DNA of 64,000 nucleotides from Pseudoalteromonas sp. 0303 (GCF_013349995.1 NZ_JABVXF010000021.1:26781-90780), one strand, 5' to 3'; numbered from the stretch's first letter, positions 29,180 through 39,530 are shown. Notes: generated from the sequence alone by a model not told the origin. Numbers and translations: made by a program.

Positions 29180-30157
29180 TTAGGCTTCTGGGACAAAACT
29201 TAAGGCTTTATCCATAACAGATAAATCGGCCGCTTTGCCATGGCCTTTTTCTGAAAGGTGGCGTCTAAAACCACGCGCACCAGGTTGGCCTTGAAAAATT
29301 CCCAACATATGGCGAGCTATATGCCAAAAGTTAGCGCCTTTACTCATTTCGTCTTCAATATAGTCGTACATCGAGCGTACAACCTGATGACGACTTAGCG
29401 TAAAGGCTTCATCACCATAAATGTTTTCGTCAACCTCAGACAAAATAAACGGATTACTATACGCCTCACGACCAATCATAATGCCATCAACATACTCAAG
29501 GTGAGCTACGCTATCAGCAATTGTTTTCACGCCACCATTTAAGCTTAAGTGAAGTTGCGGATAATCTTTTTTCAACTGGTAAACCCGCGGGTAATCAAGA
29601 GGTGGGATCTCACGATTCTCTTTTGGGCTTAAGCCATTTAACCACGCTTTACGCGCATGAATAATAAAGTCATCACAGCCAACATCATGACTTGCTTCGA
29701 TTAAAGCACATAAAAACTCATACGAGTCTTGCTCATCAATACCAATGCGAGTTTTAACAGTAACAGGAATAGTCACTTCGGCCTTCATTGCAGCAACGCA
29801 ATCAGCAACCAGTTTAGGCTCAGCCATTAAACAAGCACCAAAACGACCATTTTGCACACGATCAGACGGACAGCCAACATTTAAATTTACTTCATGATAG
29901 CCGCGCTCCGCCGCTAACTTTGCACACTTAGCCAACGCTTCAGGATCTGAGCCACCAAGTTGCAATGCCACTGGCCCTTCATGCTCATTAAAGTGTAAGT
30001 AATCGCCTTTACCAAATAAAATAGCGCCGGTTGTCACCATCTCAGTGTAAAGCACAGCATGCTTAGTCATTTTGCGGTGAAAGGTTCGACAGTGACGATC
30101 AGTCCAATCTAACATGGGTGCCACGGAAAAACGGCGGTTTAATGTCGTTGTGCTCAT
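29180..30157 (-). CDS. dusA: tRNA-dihydrouridine(20/20a) synthase DusA
   Basis: 325 residues, TIM-barrel FMN enzyme plus helical tRNA-binding domain. [15 protein letters not shown] is the N-terminal flavin loop, [22 protein letters not shown] contains the catalytic cysteine, and NGGVKT and [14 protein letters not shown] bind the FMN phosphate. It reduces U20/U20a in the tRNA D-loop using NADPH. The DRHCR and IARHMLG segments mark the DusA subgroup. Monocistronic with a strong terminator. The 236 bases upstream to 30393 hold no gene; a loose hairpin (AAGAAGTG...CACTTCTT, ~30343-30369) follows the gene at 30394. Confidence 0.96.
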   Translation of the reverse strand: MSTTTLNRRFSVAPMLDWTDRHCRTFHRKMTKHAVLYTEMVTTGAILFGKGDYLHFNEHEGPVALQLGGSDPEALAKCAKLAAERGYHEVNLNVGCPSDRVQNGRFGACLMAEPKLVADCVAAMKAEVTIPVTVKTRIGIDEQDSYEFLCALIEASHDVGCDDFIIHARKAWLNGLSPKENREIPPLDYPRVYQLKKDYPQLHLSLNGGVKTIADSVAHLEYVDGIMIGREAYSNPFILSEVDENIYGDEAFTLSRHQVVRSMYDYIEDEMSKGANFWHIARHMLGIFQGQPGARGFRRHLSEKGHGKAADLSVMDKALSFVPEA

Positions 30158-30393
30158 AACATGGCCCCTTTAAAGATCAATGCATTTACTTGCAACTTAA
30201 ATTACCTAATACGATTAACGCTTAATATAGCGATGACACATACCCTTTAGGTATGCACCGAAATGAAAAATTGCGACCATTATACCACCGAAGCTGGCTC
30301 GCGGCATGGCTTAATCAAAGATCAGATAATGAAAAGAGGCGAAGAAGTGTACTGCAATCTCACTTCTTTGATGAATAAGGTAAAATGCTAAGT

Positions 30394-30873
30394 CTACATT
30401 TTTACTTTACTTAGGAGATGTTCAAGGTTTTGGCCCGTAAGCTCCAAAATCGTAATTTCAAGCTCTTTGTAGTCCTCGTTTTTCAGGTTAACTAACTTAG
30501 CACCCACTGCAATTCGCGCTACTTTCTCAACGGGGTCCATTTCGACAATTTCAATTGATGCACGCGTATCATGATCTTTTGATTGCACATAATATTCACT
30601 AAAGAAGGTACCATCTGCACGTACATTTGGATTACTGTCAGACACAGACTGCAGGAGCGTGCCTTTCTTTAAATCACTTTTACGAAGTGAAAAGCTGTAT
30701 TCCGCCACATTGGCATGACCAACAATTACGGTTACTGCGCTTTCACCATTAATTTTAAAATCATGATCTGTTACTTCAATGACTTTTAGCTTACCACTAT
30801 CATAGGTCGGCTCCATGCAAGCACCTAAACTAAAAATCAGAAAAACAGATAAGACGACATTTTTGATTAGCAT
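30394..30873 (-). CDS. hypothetical lipoprotein
   Basis: 159 residues from the ATG at 30873, which has AAGGA nine bases upstream; the longer frame from 30936 adds 21 residues with no ribosome site. The N-terminus MLIKNVVLSVFLIFSLGAC is a lipoprotein signal with lipobox LGAC. The rest is a predicted beta-rich domain of no family I recognise. Probably an outer- or inner-membrane-anchored periplasmic protein. Confidence 0.75.
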   Translation of the reverse strand: MLIKNVVLSVFLIFSLGACMEPTYDSGKLKVIEVTDHDFKINGESAVTVIVGHANVAEYSFSLRKSDLKKGTLLQSVSDSNPNVRADGTFFSEYYVQSKDHDTRASIEIVEMDPVEKVARIAVGAKLVNLKNEDYKELEITILELTGQNLEHLLSKVKM

Positions 30874-30971
30874 TCTTTGTTCCTTAAATTTTATATTGCC
30901 TTCTTTAAAGTTAGATAAAAGAAGGCAATTATTCAAAGTTTAAATCACTGAAAATGCACTTTAAATTAAAA

Positions 30972-31592
30972 CTAGCCGACAACACTCAAACCGAAGTAGT
31001 GAGCGATACCGCCTAAGATATTGGTAACCGCCACTGACGATAAAATTAAGCCCATCACTCGACTGATAATGCTCGCGCCACTATCACCAATTAACTTATG
31101 TACATGCGTGGCAAGTAGTAATAAAACCAGTACGATTATTAACACAGAAAGCATAATCGATGAGGTAATTAGCTGCTCATACCAAGTGTATTCGGTATTT
31201 CGAGTCATCAGTACTGCACCAAGCATGGCACCGGGGCTGGCAATAGAAGGAATCGCCAAAGGGAAAATAGCGGTTTCGGTGCTATCTCGAACACTTTTGA
31301 TTTCTGTTTCTGGTTTACTTTCACCGAAGATCATCGACAGAGCAAACAGTAATAATACGATACCTCCGGCAATCTGAAATGCCGAAAGTGGAATATTGAT
31401 CGCGTTTAAAAGTAACTCGCCCGCAACAACAAAAAATAATAGCACTAATGCCGAAACACCAACCGCTTTTAATGCAACTTTGCGCTTAAATTTGGCGTCA
31501 TCCCAGCGTGTAACAGCAATAAAAACAGGCACGGTCCCGATAGGATCAATGACGGCAAAAAAGAAAATGAATGCAGCTAGCAATTCACTCAT
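30972..31592 (-). CDS. MarC family (UPF0056) inner-membrane protein
   Basis: 206 residues from the ATG at 31592 (AGGGAG upstream); the frame continues to 31637 without a good site. Six membrane helices. FFAVIDPIGTVPVFIAVT and AIPSIASPGAMLGAVLM are the two inverted-repeat signatures of the MarC/NAAT family. The role of MarC is unknown; an older link with multiple antibiotic resistance has been withdrawn. Divergent from zur with a 94-base gap. Confidence 0.92.
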   Translation of the reverse strand: MSELLAAFIFFFAVIDPIGTVPVFIAVTRWDDAKFKRKVALKAVGVSALVLLFFVVAGELLLNAINIPLSAFQIAGGIVLLLFALSMIFGESKPETEIKSVRDSTETAIFPLAIPSIASPGAMLGAVLMTRNTEYTWYEQLITSSIMLSVLIIVLVLLLLATHVHKLIGDSGASIISRVMGLILSSVAVTNILGGIAHYFGLSVVG

Positions 31593-31686
31593 TAAGAAAA
31601 CTCCCTGAAAACGTGTTAGCGAATAAAAACACTGCAACTACAATACAGTATGTTAGTATATCACGGTAGCGTAAGGATAAGAGAAG

Positions 31687-32121
31687 ATGAATATAGAATC
31701 ACTCGTCAGTAAAGCAAAACAAGTATGCGATAATCGTGGTGCACGTTTCACACCTATCCGTGAAAAAGTATTCCGCCTATTAGCTAGTGCGCAAGGTGGT
31801 GTGGGTGCTTATGACCTATTAGAACAACTCAAATTAACTGAGTCAGGCGCAAAACCTGCCACTATTTATCGAGCGCTCGATTTCTTATCGGAACTTGGCT
31901 TTATTCATAAAATTGAAAGCACCAACTCATTTATGCTGTGCCATCATTTTGATCACATTCACCCTGTACAGTTATTAATTTGTGACAGCTGTGGTTATGT
32001 AAAAGAATTACATTCAACAGTAATTTCTCATGAACTTAATAACTTAGCGGCAGAAAGTGGATTTATTGTCTCAGGACAAACAATCGAAGCGCACGGTAAA
32101 TGCGAAAAATGCAAAGAATAA
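31687..32121 (+). CDS. zur: Fur-family zinc uptake regulator Zur
   Basis: 144 residues. Winged helix (~15-80; TPIREKVFRLL, KPATIYRALDFL), then the dimerisation domain with metal ligands: CHHFDHIHPVQLLICDSCGYV and the C-terminal CEKCKE. The two CxxC pairs form the structural zinc site. HHFDHIHP lacks the HHDH arrangement of iron-type Fur and is Zur-like. It represses zinc uptake genes when zinc is plentiful. No znuABC neighbours here. Confidence 0.88.
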   Translation: MNIESLVSKAKQVCDNRGARFTPIREKVFRLLASAQGGVGAYDLLEQLKLTESGAKPATIYRALDFLSELGFIHKIESTNSFMLCHHFDHIHPVQLLICDSCGYVKELHSTVISHELNNLAAESGFIVSGQTIEAHGKCEKCKE

Positions 32122-32193
32122 GTGCGGTGTTTGAAACAACCACTACACTTAAAGTATGATTAATGCATTTCGAAACCTAAGGGAAAATAAATA

Positions 32194-32661
32194 ATGAATG
32201 TGGAGTTCATCAACCCTTTTTTATCATCATTGTTAAATGTATTGAGTACTATGGCTCAAACAGAATTAAAGCCGGGCAAACCTAGTTTAAAGAAAGACGA
32301 ATTAGCCCGTGGCGATGTATCAGGTTTGATTGGTATGGTTGGCCCACAAACTAAAGGTTCACTTTCAATCTCATTCGATGAAAGCCTAGCACTGAGCATT
32401 ATGGAAAGAATGTTGGGTGAACGCCCTGATACGGTGAACGAAGAAGTAACCGACATGGTAGGTGAAATTACTAACATGGTAACAGGTGGCGCTAAAAACT
32501 TACTTGGCGAAAAAGGCTACGAGTTTGATATGGCAACACCAGTTGTGGTGTCTGGTAAGGGACATACAATTGCACATAAATGTGAAGGCGCTAAAGTGTT
32601 AATTCCATTCACGTCTGCTGATGGTAACGCCAATATTGAAGTTAGCTTTGATAAACTATGA
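32194..32661 (+). CDS. cheX: CheX-like chemotaxis phosphatase
   Basis: 155 residues of the CheC/CheX/FliY family, CheX type: one active-site helix with the E-x2-N motif in [17 protein letters not shown] (~92-108). CheX-type enzymes dephosphorylate CheY-P. It starts with [17 protein letters not shown], as in marine gammaproteobacterial CheX. No chemotaxis gene is adjacent. It overlaps the start of yjbQ by four bases (ATGA). Confidence 0.9.
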   Translation: MNVEFINPFLSSLLNVLSTMAQTELKPGKPSLKKDELARGDVSGLIGMVGPQTKGSLSISFDESLALSIMERMLGERPDTVNEEVTDMVGEITNMVTGGAKNLLGEKGYEFDMATPVVVSGKGHTIAHKCEGAKVLIPFTSADGNANIEVSFDKL

Positions 32662-33083
32662 GCTGGCAGCAAAAAACCATTCAATTGAAGCCTCGCTCAC
32701 GAGGCTTTCACATCATTGATGACGAGCTACTTCGTCAACTCCCCGAGATAACACAGTACAAAGTCGGTTTATTACACCTTTTCATTCAGCACACTTCTGC
32801 AAGTTTAACTATTAACGAAAATGCAGATCCTACAGTAAGATTGGATATGGAAAGTCACTTCAATCATTTTGTGCCAGAACGACAAAGTTATTACCGCCAT
32901 GATTATGAAGGTGATGACGACATGCCAGCCCACATAAAAAGTAGTACATTAGGTGCTGAACTCACTATTCCAATTAACCAAGGCCGTTTAATGCTAGGTA
33001 CTTGGCAAGGTATCTATTTAGGTGAACACCGAGATCATGGTGGCGCTAGACGTATTATCGCGACCGTTCAAGGCCAGATCTAA
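32658..33083 (+). CDS. yjbQ: YjbQ / UPF0047 family protein
   Basis: 141 residues, the full family length. The conserved motifs are [20 protein letters not shown] (~46-65) and [13 protein letters not shown] (~124-136). Members can have weak thiamine-phosphate synthase activity (secondary thiamine-phosphate synthase); the main role is unresolved. Coupled to cheX by overlap. The 201 bases that follow hold no gene I can support. Confidence 0.93.
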   Translation: MSWQQKTIQLKPRSRGFHIIDDELLRQLPEITQYKVGLLHLFIQHTSASLTINENADPTVRLDMESHFNHFVPERQSYYRHDYEGDDDMPAHIKSSTLGAELTIPINQGRLMLGTWQGIYLGEHRDHGGARRIIATVQGQI

Positions 33084-33284
33084 AACATAAGAATCGATGG
33101 CTAAACCTTACACCACTTAAGCTCAACAATTGAAGTTTAACGAACAACCGCATGACACATTAAGCCTTGATTAGTTTTAAACGAACATATTATAAAAACT
33201 TAGATATTCTTCACATTAATACTGTTGTTCTGAAAGGCAATAACCTCTATTCTGAAGCCCTAGCCTTAAAATCGGGAGATTATT

Positions 33285-34673
33285 ATGCATATAAAACACC
33301 ACGGAGCGGTGAAAGGCGTAACAGGTTCTTGCCACCAGCTATTTATAGATGACTCAAATTCTCTACTCATTGATTGTGGCCTCTTTCAGGGGGAAGACAG
33401 TAAACAAGACTTAGCAATTGAGTTTGATATATCAACAGTAAAAGCGCTGATTATCACACATTGCCATATAGACCATGTTGGCCGCATACCCCACTTACTT
33501 GCCGCAGGGTTTAAAGGCCCTATTTTGACCTCGGTTGCCACCGCTAAGCTATTACCTATGGTGATCGAAGATGCCTTAAAAGTGGGTGTAACACGGGATG
33601 AAGCAATGATCCGCACCTGCTTAAAGTTACTTAAACAGCAGATTATCTCTCTCGATTTCAATAAATGGTACCCTACCTCAAAGGGTCTAGAGACTAACTC
33701 AGAAACAATTAAAAAACACTTATATAAAATACGTCTTCAACGTGCAGGGCACATTTTAGGCTCTGCCTATGTCGAAATTGAGCTTGGTCAAAGACCAAAT
33801 ACGCATAGAGTGGTATTTTCAGGAGATCTAGGTGCACCTTACACGCCATTATTACCAACTCCCAAACCTCCCTACCGCGCTGATACATTGGTTATTGAGT
33901 CAACCTACGGTGATAAAAACCACCAAGGTCGTAAAGAGCGAGTAGCCGTTCTTAAAAAGGTCATTGAGCGTGCCGTAAATGATAATGGCGTGGTACTCAT
34001 ACCGGCTTTTAGTATTGGCCGAACTCAAGAGCTACTCTATGAGTTTGAACAGCTTATTCACTCTGCAAGCAAGCGCTCTATGTGGCATAAACTGCAAATT
34101 ATTGTAGATTCGCCAATGGCAGCCAATTTCACAAATGAATATTTACACTTTAAAGAGCTGTGGGATAACGAAGCAAAAAAACGGGTAAAACAAGGCCGTC
34201 ACCCGCTCGACTTTAAGCAACTACACACTATTGATAGCCACCAAGAGCACCTAGCCCTCATTAACTTTTTAGCCTCAAAACAGCAACCTGCAATAATCAT
34301 TGCAGCCAGCGGTATGTGCCATGGCGGTAGAATTGTTAATTACCTAGAGCGGTTTTTGCCAGACAAAACAACCGATGTCATTTTTGTTGGCTACCAAGGG
34401 CAAGAAACCTTAGGCCGAGAAATTCAAACATACGGCCCTCGCGGGGGGTATGTATTTATCGATAATCAAAAAATAATGATTAATGCACAAATTCATACCA
34501 TTAGCGGCTACAGTGCCCACGCAGATCAACAAGGATTAATTAGATTTGTTACCGGTATTCGCAAAAAACCAAGTTTAATCAAAATTGTCCACGGTGATGG
34601 GCAGGCCAAAATGGAGCTTCGTAATAAGTTATCCCTATTATTAAATGATGTTACTATCAAAATAGCCAAATAA
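33285..34673 (+). CDS. MBL-fold beta-CASP metallo-hydrolase (RNA-processing type)
   Basis: 462 residues. Zinc-binding motif THCHIDHVGR (~60-69, the HxHxDH form), further ligands in GSAYVEIEL/FSGDLGAP, then the beta-CASP domain (~240-370; IPAFSIGRTQELLYE, AASGMCHGGRIVNYL), and the C-terminal RNA-specificity motif SAHADQQGL with HGDGQAK. Relatives are CPSF73/YSH1-type RNA nucleases. The substrate is unknown. GGGAG lies seven bases before the ATG. Single gene, last before the polysaccharide locus. Confidence 0.9.
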   Translation: MHIKHHGAVKGVTGSCHQLFIDDSNSLLIDCGLFQGEDSKQDLAIEFDISTVKALIITHCHIDHVGRIPHLLAAGFKGPILTSVATAKLLPMVIEDALKVGVTRDEAMIRTCLKLLKQQIISLDFNKWYPTSKGLETNSETIKKHLYKIRLQRAGHILGSAYVEIELGQRPNTHRVVFSGDLGAPYTPLLPTPKPPYRADTLVIESTYGDKNHQGRKERVAVLKKVIERAVNDNGVVLIPAFSIGRTQELLYEFEQLIHSASKRSMWHKLQIIVDSPMAANFTNEYLHFKELWDNEAKKRVKQGRHPLDFKQLHTIDSHQEHLALINFLASKQQPAIIIAASGMCHGGRIVNYLERFLPDKTTDVIFVGYQGQETLGREIQTYGPRGGYVFIDNQKIMINAQIHTISGYSAHADQQGLIRFVTGIRKKPSLIKIVHGDGQAKMELRNKLSLLLNDVTIKIAK

Positions 34674-34730
34674 TCATTATTTATCGGAACCTTGTTAGCT
34701 CTGCTGAGATGAAATTTCTTTTTATTAAAC

Positions 34731-35774
34731 TTAAAGCACGTCTATTAACTCTGAAATTGTTCTCAACCACGAATTTTTAGGTGCTTTAGTTAAATACAAA
34801 ATATCACCGCTTTGGAGTTTAAATTGCCCAGAAAGTAACTCTGTGTCCATCTTTTGTAGTGCTAATTGATAGATAACCAATCTATTATCGACCTGCTTTC
34901 TGAGAACAAATAAAGCACTTGCATCATCAAGGCCTACTTCAGGACTTATTATCTTTAAAGCATTTGCGATACTTGAAGTCTCTTTTTTTAGTTTTAGTAC
35001 ATTATTTTTTGTGAAATCACTTACAAAGTAAATCTCGGTATCAGGTTTCTTCGACACGTACAAAATATCATTACTCTTTAAAACTGGGTTTTCTTTTAAA
35101 GAACCTATTGCTGATAAATGTGATAAATCAATTACCTTTACTGAAGAATTACGAATTAACCTCACTTCTAACTCATTAATTGGTAAACTTAAACCTGCCT
35201 CAAATAACGCATCAGTTAACGTTTTCGAAATATCAGTAATACTGTATGAGCCAGCTTTATCAACCGCACCTGATACATATATTTTTTGACTACGAAACTC
35301 AGTTACTTTTAAATGAACTTGAGGAGATTCGACAATTCGTTTTAGACGATTCTCCAAGGCAATTTTAACATTAGCTAATGTCTTATTTTGTGCTGGGATA
35401 TTAGGAGCGTATGGAAATGAGATGGTGCCATCCTCCTGCACCTGTACTTCTTTTACACTTGACAAAAGCGAACTTTCATTAGCCTTGCCTAATTCAGGAA
35501 GGTGCCACACACGAATAGATAAAACATCTCCAATTCCTAATGTATATGTAGCACCTGTATGCTGCTTCGAGCTTTTCTTAACTTCATTAAGTTCAAAATT
35601 AGCTTGTTCCTGGATCAAGTTTTGATTAATTAAAACAACCTTACCTACAGTTAAACTCTCTGTTAGTAATTCACAACAGTTAACTTTTGAATCTGGTTGA
35701 TTTGATAAACTCTGGCATGCGCCTAAGCACATAAAAAACACACATAAAATGGCTAACTTTAATCTATAAAACAT
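34731..35774 (-). CDS. Wza-type polysaccharide export lipoprotein
   Basis: 347 residues. A lipoprotein signal ends at LGAC (C20). A Poly_export domain (~78-165; LGIGDVLSIRVWHLPELG, then ISFPYAPNIPAQNKT) is followed by two SLBB-like domains (~168-245 and ~255-330; IYVSGAVDKAGSYSI). The family forms the octameric outer-membrane channel through which capsule or exopolysaccharide leaves. Compared with Wza (379) or KpsD it is close to Wza length. Last gene of the minus-strand run beginning at 39530. No co-polymerase (Wzc or KpsE) is in the window. Confidence 0.9.
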   Translation of the reverse strand: MFYRLKLAILCVFFMCLGACQSLSNQPDSKVNCCELLTESLTVGKVVLINQNLIQEQANFELNEVKKSSKQHTGATYTLGIGDVLSIRVWHLPELGKANESSLLSSVKEVQVQEDGTISFPYAPNIPAQNKTLANVKIALENRLKRIVESPQVHLKVTEFRSQKIYVSGAVDKAGSYSITDISKTLTDALFEAGLSLPINELEVRLIRNSSVKVIDLSHLSAIGSLKENPVLKSNDILYVSKKPDTEIYFVSDFTKNNVLKLKKETSSIANALKIISPEVGLDDASALFVLRKQVDNRLVIYQLALQKMDTELLSGQFKLQSGDILYLTKAPKNSWLRTISELIDVL

Positions 35775-35809
35775 GCTAATAACTACTTTTAAATTATCAA
35801 AGACTAAGC

Positions 35810-36976
35810 TCAGTCAGTACTGAAAAGATCGCGAGTATATACCTTATGATTAACATCTGCTAATTCATCTGTTACCCGATTAGAAATAATAATATCTGCA
35901 CGAAGTTTTAGGTCATCAATAGTTTGCACAACTTCAGAGTTAAAAAAGTGACTCTGTTTTAGAGTCGGCTCATAAACAAGAACTTCTACACCTTTTGCCT
36001 TTATCCGCTTCATAATCCCCTGAATAGCAGATGCTCTAAAATTATCTGAGCCCGTTTTCATAACAAGCCTATAAATACCAACTACTTGAGGGTTACGCTT
36101 TAAGATAGATTCAGCTATAAAATCTTTTCTTGTTGCATTGGCATCCACGATTGCGCGAATCATATTATTAGGTACATTTTTATAGTTTGCTAATAGTTGT
36201 TTAGTGTCCTTAGGCAAGCAATAACCGCCATAACCAAACGAAGGATTATTGTAGTGAGATCCAATCCTAGGATCTAACCCTACACCTTGTATTATTTGTT
36301 TTGCATCAAGGCCGTTTATTTCAGCATAGCTATCTAGCTCGTTAAAATAAGCTACCCTCATAGCTAAATAAGTATTAGAAAATAGCTTTATTGCTTCAGC
36401 CTCTGTCGAGTTCGTAAATAAAGTATCGATATTCTCTTTCTCTGCGCCTTGTGCCAACAAATTCGCAAACAGCCTAGCACGCTCACTTTCTTCGCCAACA
36501 ATGATACGTGAAGGGTGTAAATTGTCGTAAAGTGCTTTACCTTCACGTAGGAACTCAGGTGAAAAAATAATATTTTCAGTTTTGAAGCGGGCTTTTAAAG
36601 TTTTAGTAAAGCCAACAGGTACTGTTGACTTAATAATCACAATTAAACTGGGATTTATAGATAAAGCGTCACTAACCACTTGCTCTACAGAAGAGGTATT
36701 GAAGAAATTAGTTTCAGGATCGTAGTCTGTTGGTGTTGCGATAACAACAAAATCAGCATTGTTGTAAGCTTCTGTTTTATCGGTAGTTAGTTTCAATTTC
36801 AATTTTTTATGGAGTAAGTAATCCTCCATATATTCATCACAGACAGGCAAACGCTTTTGCCTTAGCAACTCTATTTTTTTTTCGTCTATATCTAAAGCAA
36901 TCACATCATTATGCTGCGACAATAAAATTGCGTTTGATAATCCAACATAGCCAGTCCCAACAACAGTAATGTTCAT
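35810..36976 (-). CDS. ugd: UDP-glucose 6-dehydrogenase
   Basis: 388 residues, the exact length of E. coli Ugd. NAD-binding [11 protein letters not shown], the [11 protein letters not shown] and [12 protein letters not shown] motifs, and the catalytic cysteine C253 in [13 protein letters not shown]. It oxidises UDP-glucose to UDP-glucuronic acid. Together with the C5-epimerase at 62711 it suggests uronic acid in the polysaccharide. A broken DHHA1 gene lies between it and the DUF2304 gene. Confidence 0.92.
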   Translation of the reverse strand: MNITVVGTGYVGLSNAILLSQHNDVIALDIDEKKIELLRQKRLPVCDEYMEDYLLHKKLKLKLTTDKTEAYNNADFVVIATPTDYDPETNFFNTSSVEQVVSDALSINPSLIVIIKSTVPVGFTKTLKARFKTENIIFSPEFLREGKALYDNLHPSRIIVGEESERARLFANLLAQGAEKENIDTLFTNSTEAEAIKLFSNTYLAMRVAYFNELDSYAEINGLDAKQIIQGVGLDPRIGSHYNNPSFGYGGYCLPKDTKQLLANYKNVPNNMIRAIVDANATRKDFIAESILKRNPQVVGIYRLVMKTGSDNFRASAIQGIMKRIKAKGVEVLVYEPTLKQSHFFNSEVVQTIDDLKLRADIIISNRVTDELADVNHKVYTRDLFSTD

Positions 36977-37003
36977 AGCAATCCTAAATCATGATTTTAA
37001 CTT

Positions 37004-37265
37004 CTAACGATAATAATCTAATAAAGTTTTTACAAATTTGTTAAGGTCATCAAAATCTAGCTCATTAATACCTGCAGCAGCTGCACGGCCTCCCCCCGTT
37101 TCAAATTGACCACAAATATCAACGGCACCTTTTTTGTTATTTAATGGAGCTCTAACACTTACGGTATAACTACCTTTGTTCTTATAGGTAAGAACGGCAT
37201 GGGCTTTATTAGGAGCTTGGTTTGCAAGGTCGTTACCTAATATTACACCTTTAAAAAAATTTGAG
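37004..37265 (-). pseudogene. C-terminal remnant of a DHH/DHHA1-type phosphoesterase
   Basis: Minus-strand frame of ~87 codons ending at TAG (37004) with no start codon: it opens only after an in-frame TAA beside the DUF2304 stop. The text KGVILGNDLANQAPNK...SVRAPLNNKKGAVDI then FETGGGRAAAAGIN and a final helix is the DHHA1 nucleic-acid/substrate-binding domain, whose signature is GGGHxxAAG; here the histidine is arginine. The whole DHH catalytic domain is missing. It looks like a deletion of the 5' two thirds of a phosphoesterase that once stood in the operon. Confidence 0.8.
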
Positions 37266-37266
37266 C

Positions 37267-37620
37267 TTATTTAGTTTCTTTTTTTAATTCATTTAACTCA
37301 ACCTCAACAATTGCTAATCGTTGAGCAATCCGGTCTAGTTTGACTTGATTCTTCGCGCGTTCAATATCAGCTATGAGTGCCTTCAACATTAATAATAAAC
37401 ACGCTAAAATCACAGGGAGTATGGGTGAGTAAGAAATTCCAAACCAACCAGCTAATATATCAGACGTTTTGGGGAAAACACCTAAAACTAAAATAGCAAT
37501 TGCTAATACGAGCCAACGAAACGCAGCTCCCATCAGGATAGAATCACGACGTATTAATAAAACAACAAAAATAAAAAAAAGCACTGCTGTAATTGCAGTG
37601 AAGTAATGATAAAGTTCCAT
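37267..37620 (-). CDS. DUF2304 domain membrane protein
   Basis: 117 residues with three membrane helices (~7-23, ~35-50, ~62-83) and a short C-terminal coiled coil rich in K, E and R. Matches DUF2304, small proteins found beside dolichyl-phosphate-mannose-synthase-like GT2 genes in polysaccharide clusters. Here it is six bases after such a gene. Probably a membrane partner of that transferase; its exact role is unknown. Confidence 0.85.
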   Translation of the reverse strand: MELYHYFTAITAVLFFIFVVLLIRRDSILMGAAFRWLVLAIAILVLGVFPKTSDILAGWFGISYSPILPVILACLLLMLKALIADIERAKNQVKLDRIAQRLAIVEVELNELKKETK

Positions 37621-37626
37621 TTATGT

Positions 37627-38319
37627 TTAGTTTACCTTTTCATGTATTAAGTGTGCTCTCTTTGCAATTTTGCTTAGGCAAAGCATCGTTGTATAGCCCA
37701 TGTAATAAGTCACTGCCCACCAAGAGTAAAAAATTCGTGATATACCTGATTGCCTTCTTTGCATTTCAACCCGAGCTTCAGCCTTAGATATATTGAAAGT
37801 TTTAAGTAACAATAAAACCCCTACATCCTGAAACTCTAACAATGTAGCTTCCTCTTTACTTAAAACTTCAATTGCTTTTCTATCATACAAACGAAAGCCT
37901 GATGTTAGGTCTTGAACCTTTACACCAGATAAAGCTCTAAAAATGCTCCATGCAACCCTACGAGAGATTGAGCCTCTAGATAGGCATGAGCCAATAACTA
38001 GGTTTGTATTTAGGTTATTCTGGCAATCTATAAGAGCTTGAATTTGGCTGGCTAAATGCTGCTTATCTGCATCAAAAGTGACAAGGTGAGAATAACCATA
38101 TTTTTTTGCATAACGAACTCCTGCCTGAGTCGCTTTCCAAGCACCAACGTTATAGGGTAGGGTCATTACTTTTACACTTAACCGCTTTGCAAGGGAAGCT
38201 GTTAGATCGGTACTTGCATCATCAACTATTAGAATATCGTTATAACCATGCATTTTCAGGTCTAAGACAACATCTTGAATAGTTGCCTCTTCATTATGTG
38301 CAGGAATAACTATTAACAT
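37627..38319 (-). CDS. GT2 family glycosyltransferase (polyprenyl-phosphate sugar synthase-like)
   Basis: 230 residues of a GT-A fold: IPAHNEEATIQDVVLDL, IVDDASTD, and the metal motif FDADKQH (~86-92), then a RLYDRKAIEVL-type acceptor loop. A weak hydrophobic segment near the C-terminus may associate with the membrane. Resembles dolichyl-phosphate mannose/glucose synthases. Paired with DUF2304. It probably charges a lipid carrier or adds a sugar to the polysaccharide precursor on the cytoplasmic face. Confidence 0.87.
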   Translation of the reverse strand: MLIVIPAHNEEATIQDVVLDLKMHGYNDILIVDDASTDLTASLAKRLSVKVMTLPYNVGAWKATQAGVRYAKKYGYSHLVTFDADKQHLASQIQALIDCQNNLNTNLVIGSCLSRGSISRRVAWSIFRALSGVKVQDLTSGFRLYDRKAIEVLSKEEATLLEFQDVGVLLLLKTFNISKAEARVEMQRRQSGISRIFYSWWAVTYYMGYTTMLCLSKIAKRAHLIHEKVN

Positions 38320-38387
38320 CCGAGTTCTTTACTTATTTATTAGATATGAATACATAGTCTAAACGATATATCCTGCTATGTGTAGTG

Positions 38388-39530
38388 CTAGCGTTCAATA
38401 CACTGCTTGTATAAATTTAAAGTTTTAGTTGCTACAACCTCTAAATTAAAACTATTTTCAAAACGAGTTCTAGCTTGTTTTCCTAGTGTTAAAAGTAAGT
38501 GCTTATCATCTAAAACGCTATTGAGTTGTTGATAAATAGCACTTGCACTATTGTTTTCAACGACAAACCCAGTTTCCTTGTGCTGCACAACCCAAGACAT
38601 ACCACTGCCAACAACATTACTCACTAGCGCAGGTTTGCTAAACATAGCAGCCTCGAGTAATACAACTCCGAATGCCTCCGTTTTTTCGATCGATGGCAAG
38701 CAAACAAGGTCAGTTTTCGATAATTCATGAACCAACTCCTGTTCGCTTACATGACCCAGAAACTCTACCTTATTACAAAGGCCTAAGGAGTGAACTTTAC
38801 TCTCAAGTTCTTCTCGAAGCTCCCCCCCACCTATTATTTTTAACTTAATTTTTGTACTATTTGGTAGCATTGATAGAGCGTCTAGCATCAAAGCATGCCC
38901 CTTGTAGTATGTCAGCCTACCAACCATAAGGAGGTTAAATTCTTCGCTTTGTGTTTTTGACTTCTTATGATTTACCTTATCTTTAATTCCCAAAGGAATA
39001 ACGTTACATTTATCTTTAAAAGTTCGTAGTGCAACACTATGCTCTAAATATGGAGGCGATGTAACAATTATTTCTTTTGCTTTTTGTAGTAGAGCCTTTT
39101 CAAAAACGCGGTAGAAGGGGTACAACAGTTTAATTTTAAGATCAGGGGCAGCACCGAGTACATCTGAATGCCAATGAATTACCCACGGAATCTTTCTTGC
39201 AGACTTAGAAAACAAACATGTAAATGCTGAAAGATTTGGCATATGAATATGGATTAAGTCAGGTTTAAAGTCAGCTATCGCTTGATTAAGTTCTTTCAAA
39301 AAATCGGGCGCGATAGGTGCATAAGCCACTACTTTTTTTATTGCAACCTTGCGTATCTCAACACCATTAATTTTTTCATAACAAGTTGCTTTCCCTCTTT
39401 CACTTTGATGCGCTAGCACTAAAGAGTTCACCTCAGCTTGATATGAAGCACACTCGACAATATCTTGGTTTACTTTTTCTATTCCACCAAAAAAAGGGAA
39501 ATAATATTTACCTATGTGTAGAACTTTCAA
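38388..39530 (-). CDS. GT4 family glycosyltransferase
   Basis: 380 residues, GT-B fold: N-terminal GGIEKVNQDIVE (~15-26), the inter-domain LLMVGRLTYYKGHALML (~198-214), and the C-terminal ExxE donor-binding motif EKTEAFGVVLLEAA (~282-295). Retaining transferase using a nucleotide sugar. First gene of the minus-strand set that ends with the Wza-type gene; a 131-base gap separates it from the divergent GT4 gene at 39662 and must contain both promoters. Confidence 0.9.
   Translation of the reverse strand: MKVLHIGKYYFPFFGGIEKVNQDIVECASYQAEVNSLVLAHQSERGKATCYEKINGVEIRKVAIKKVVAYAPIAPDFLKELNQAIADFKPDLIHIHMPNLSAFTCLFSKSARKIPWVIHWHSDVLGAAPDLKIKLLYPFYRVFEKALLQKAKEIIVTSPPYLEHSVALRTFKDKCNVIPLGIKDKVNHKKSKTQSEEFNLLMVGRLTYYKGHALMLDALSMLPNSTKIKLKIIGGGELREELESKVHSLGLCNKVEFLGHVSEQELVHELSKTDLVCLPSIEKTEAFGVVLLEAAMFSKPALVSNVVGSGMSWVVQHKETGFVVENNSASAIYQQLNSVLDDKHLLLTLGKQARTRFENSFNLEVVATKTLNLYKQCIER

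Noticed and set aside
31638..31686. Possible Zur box between marC and zur (TATGTTAGTATATCAC)
   Set aside because: Only weak symmetry with the Zur consensus; not enough to call.
33084..33284. Possible small gene before the metallo-hydrolase (frame 33167-33352)
   Set aside because: No ribosome site, runs into the real gene in another frame, and no recognisable motif.
34315..34335. GGCGGTAG resembling the ops/JUMPstart element
   Set aside because: It is inside the metallo-hydrolase coding sequence (CHGGRIVN) and lacks the following CGT.
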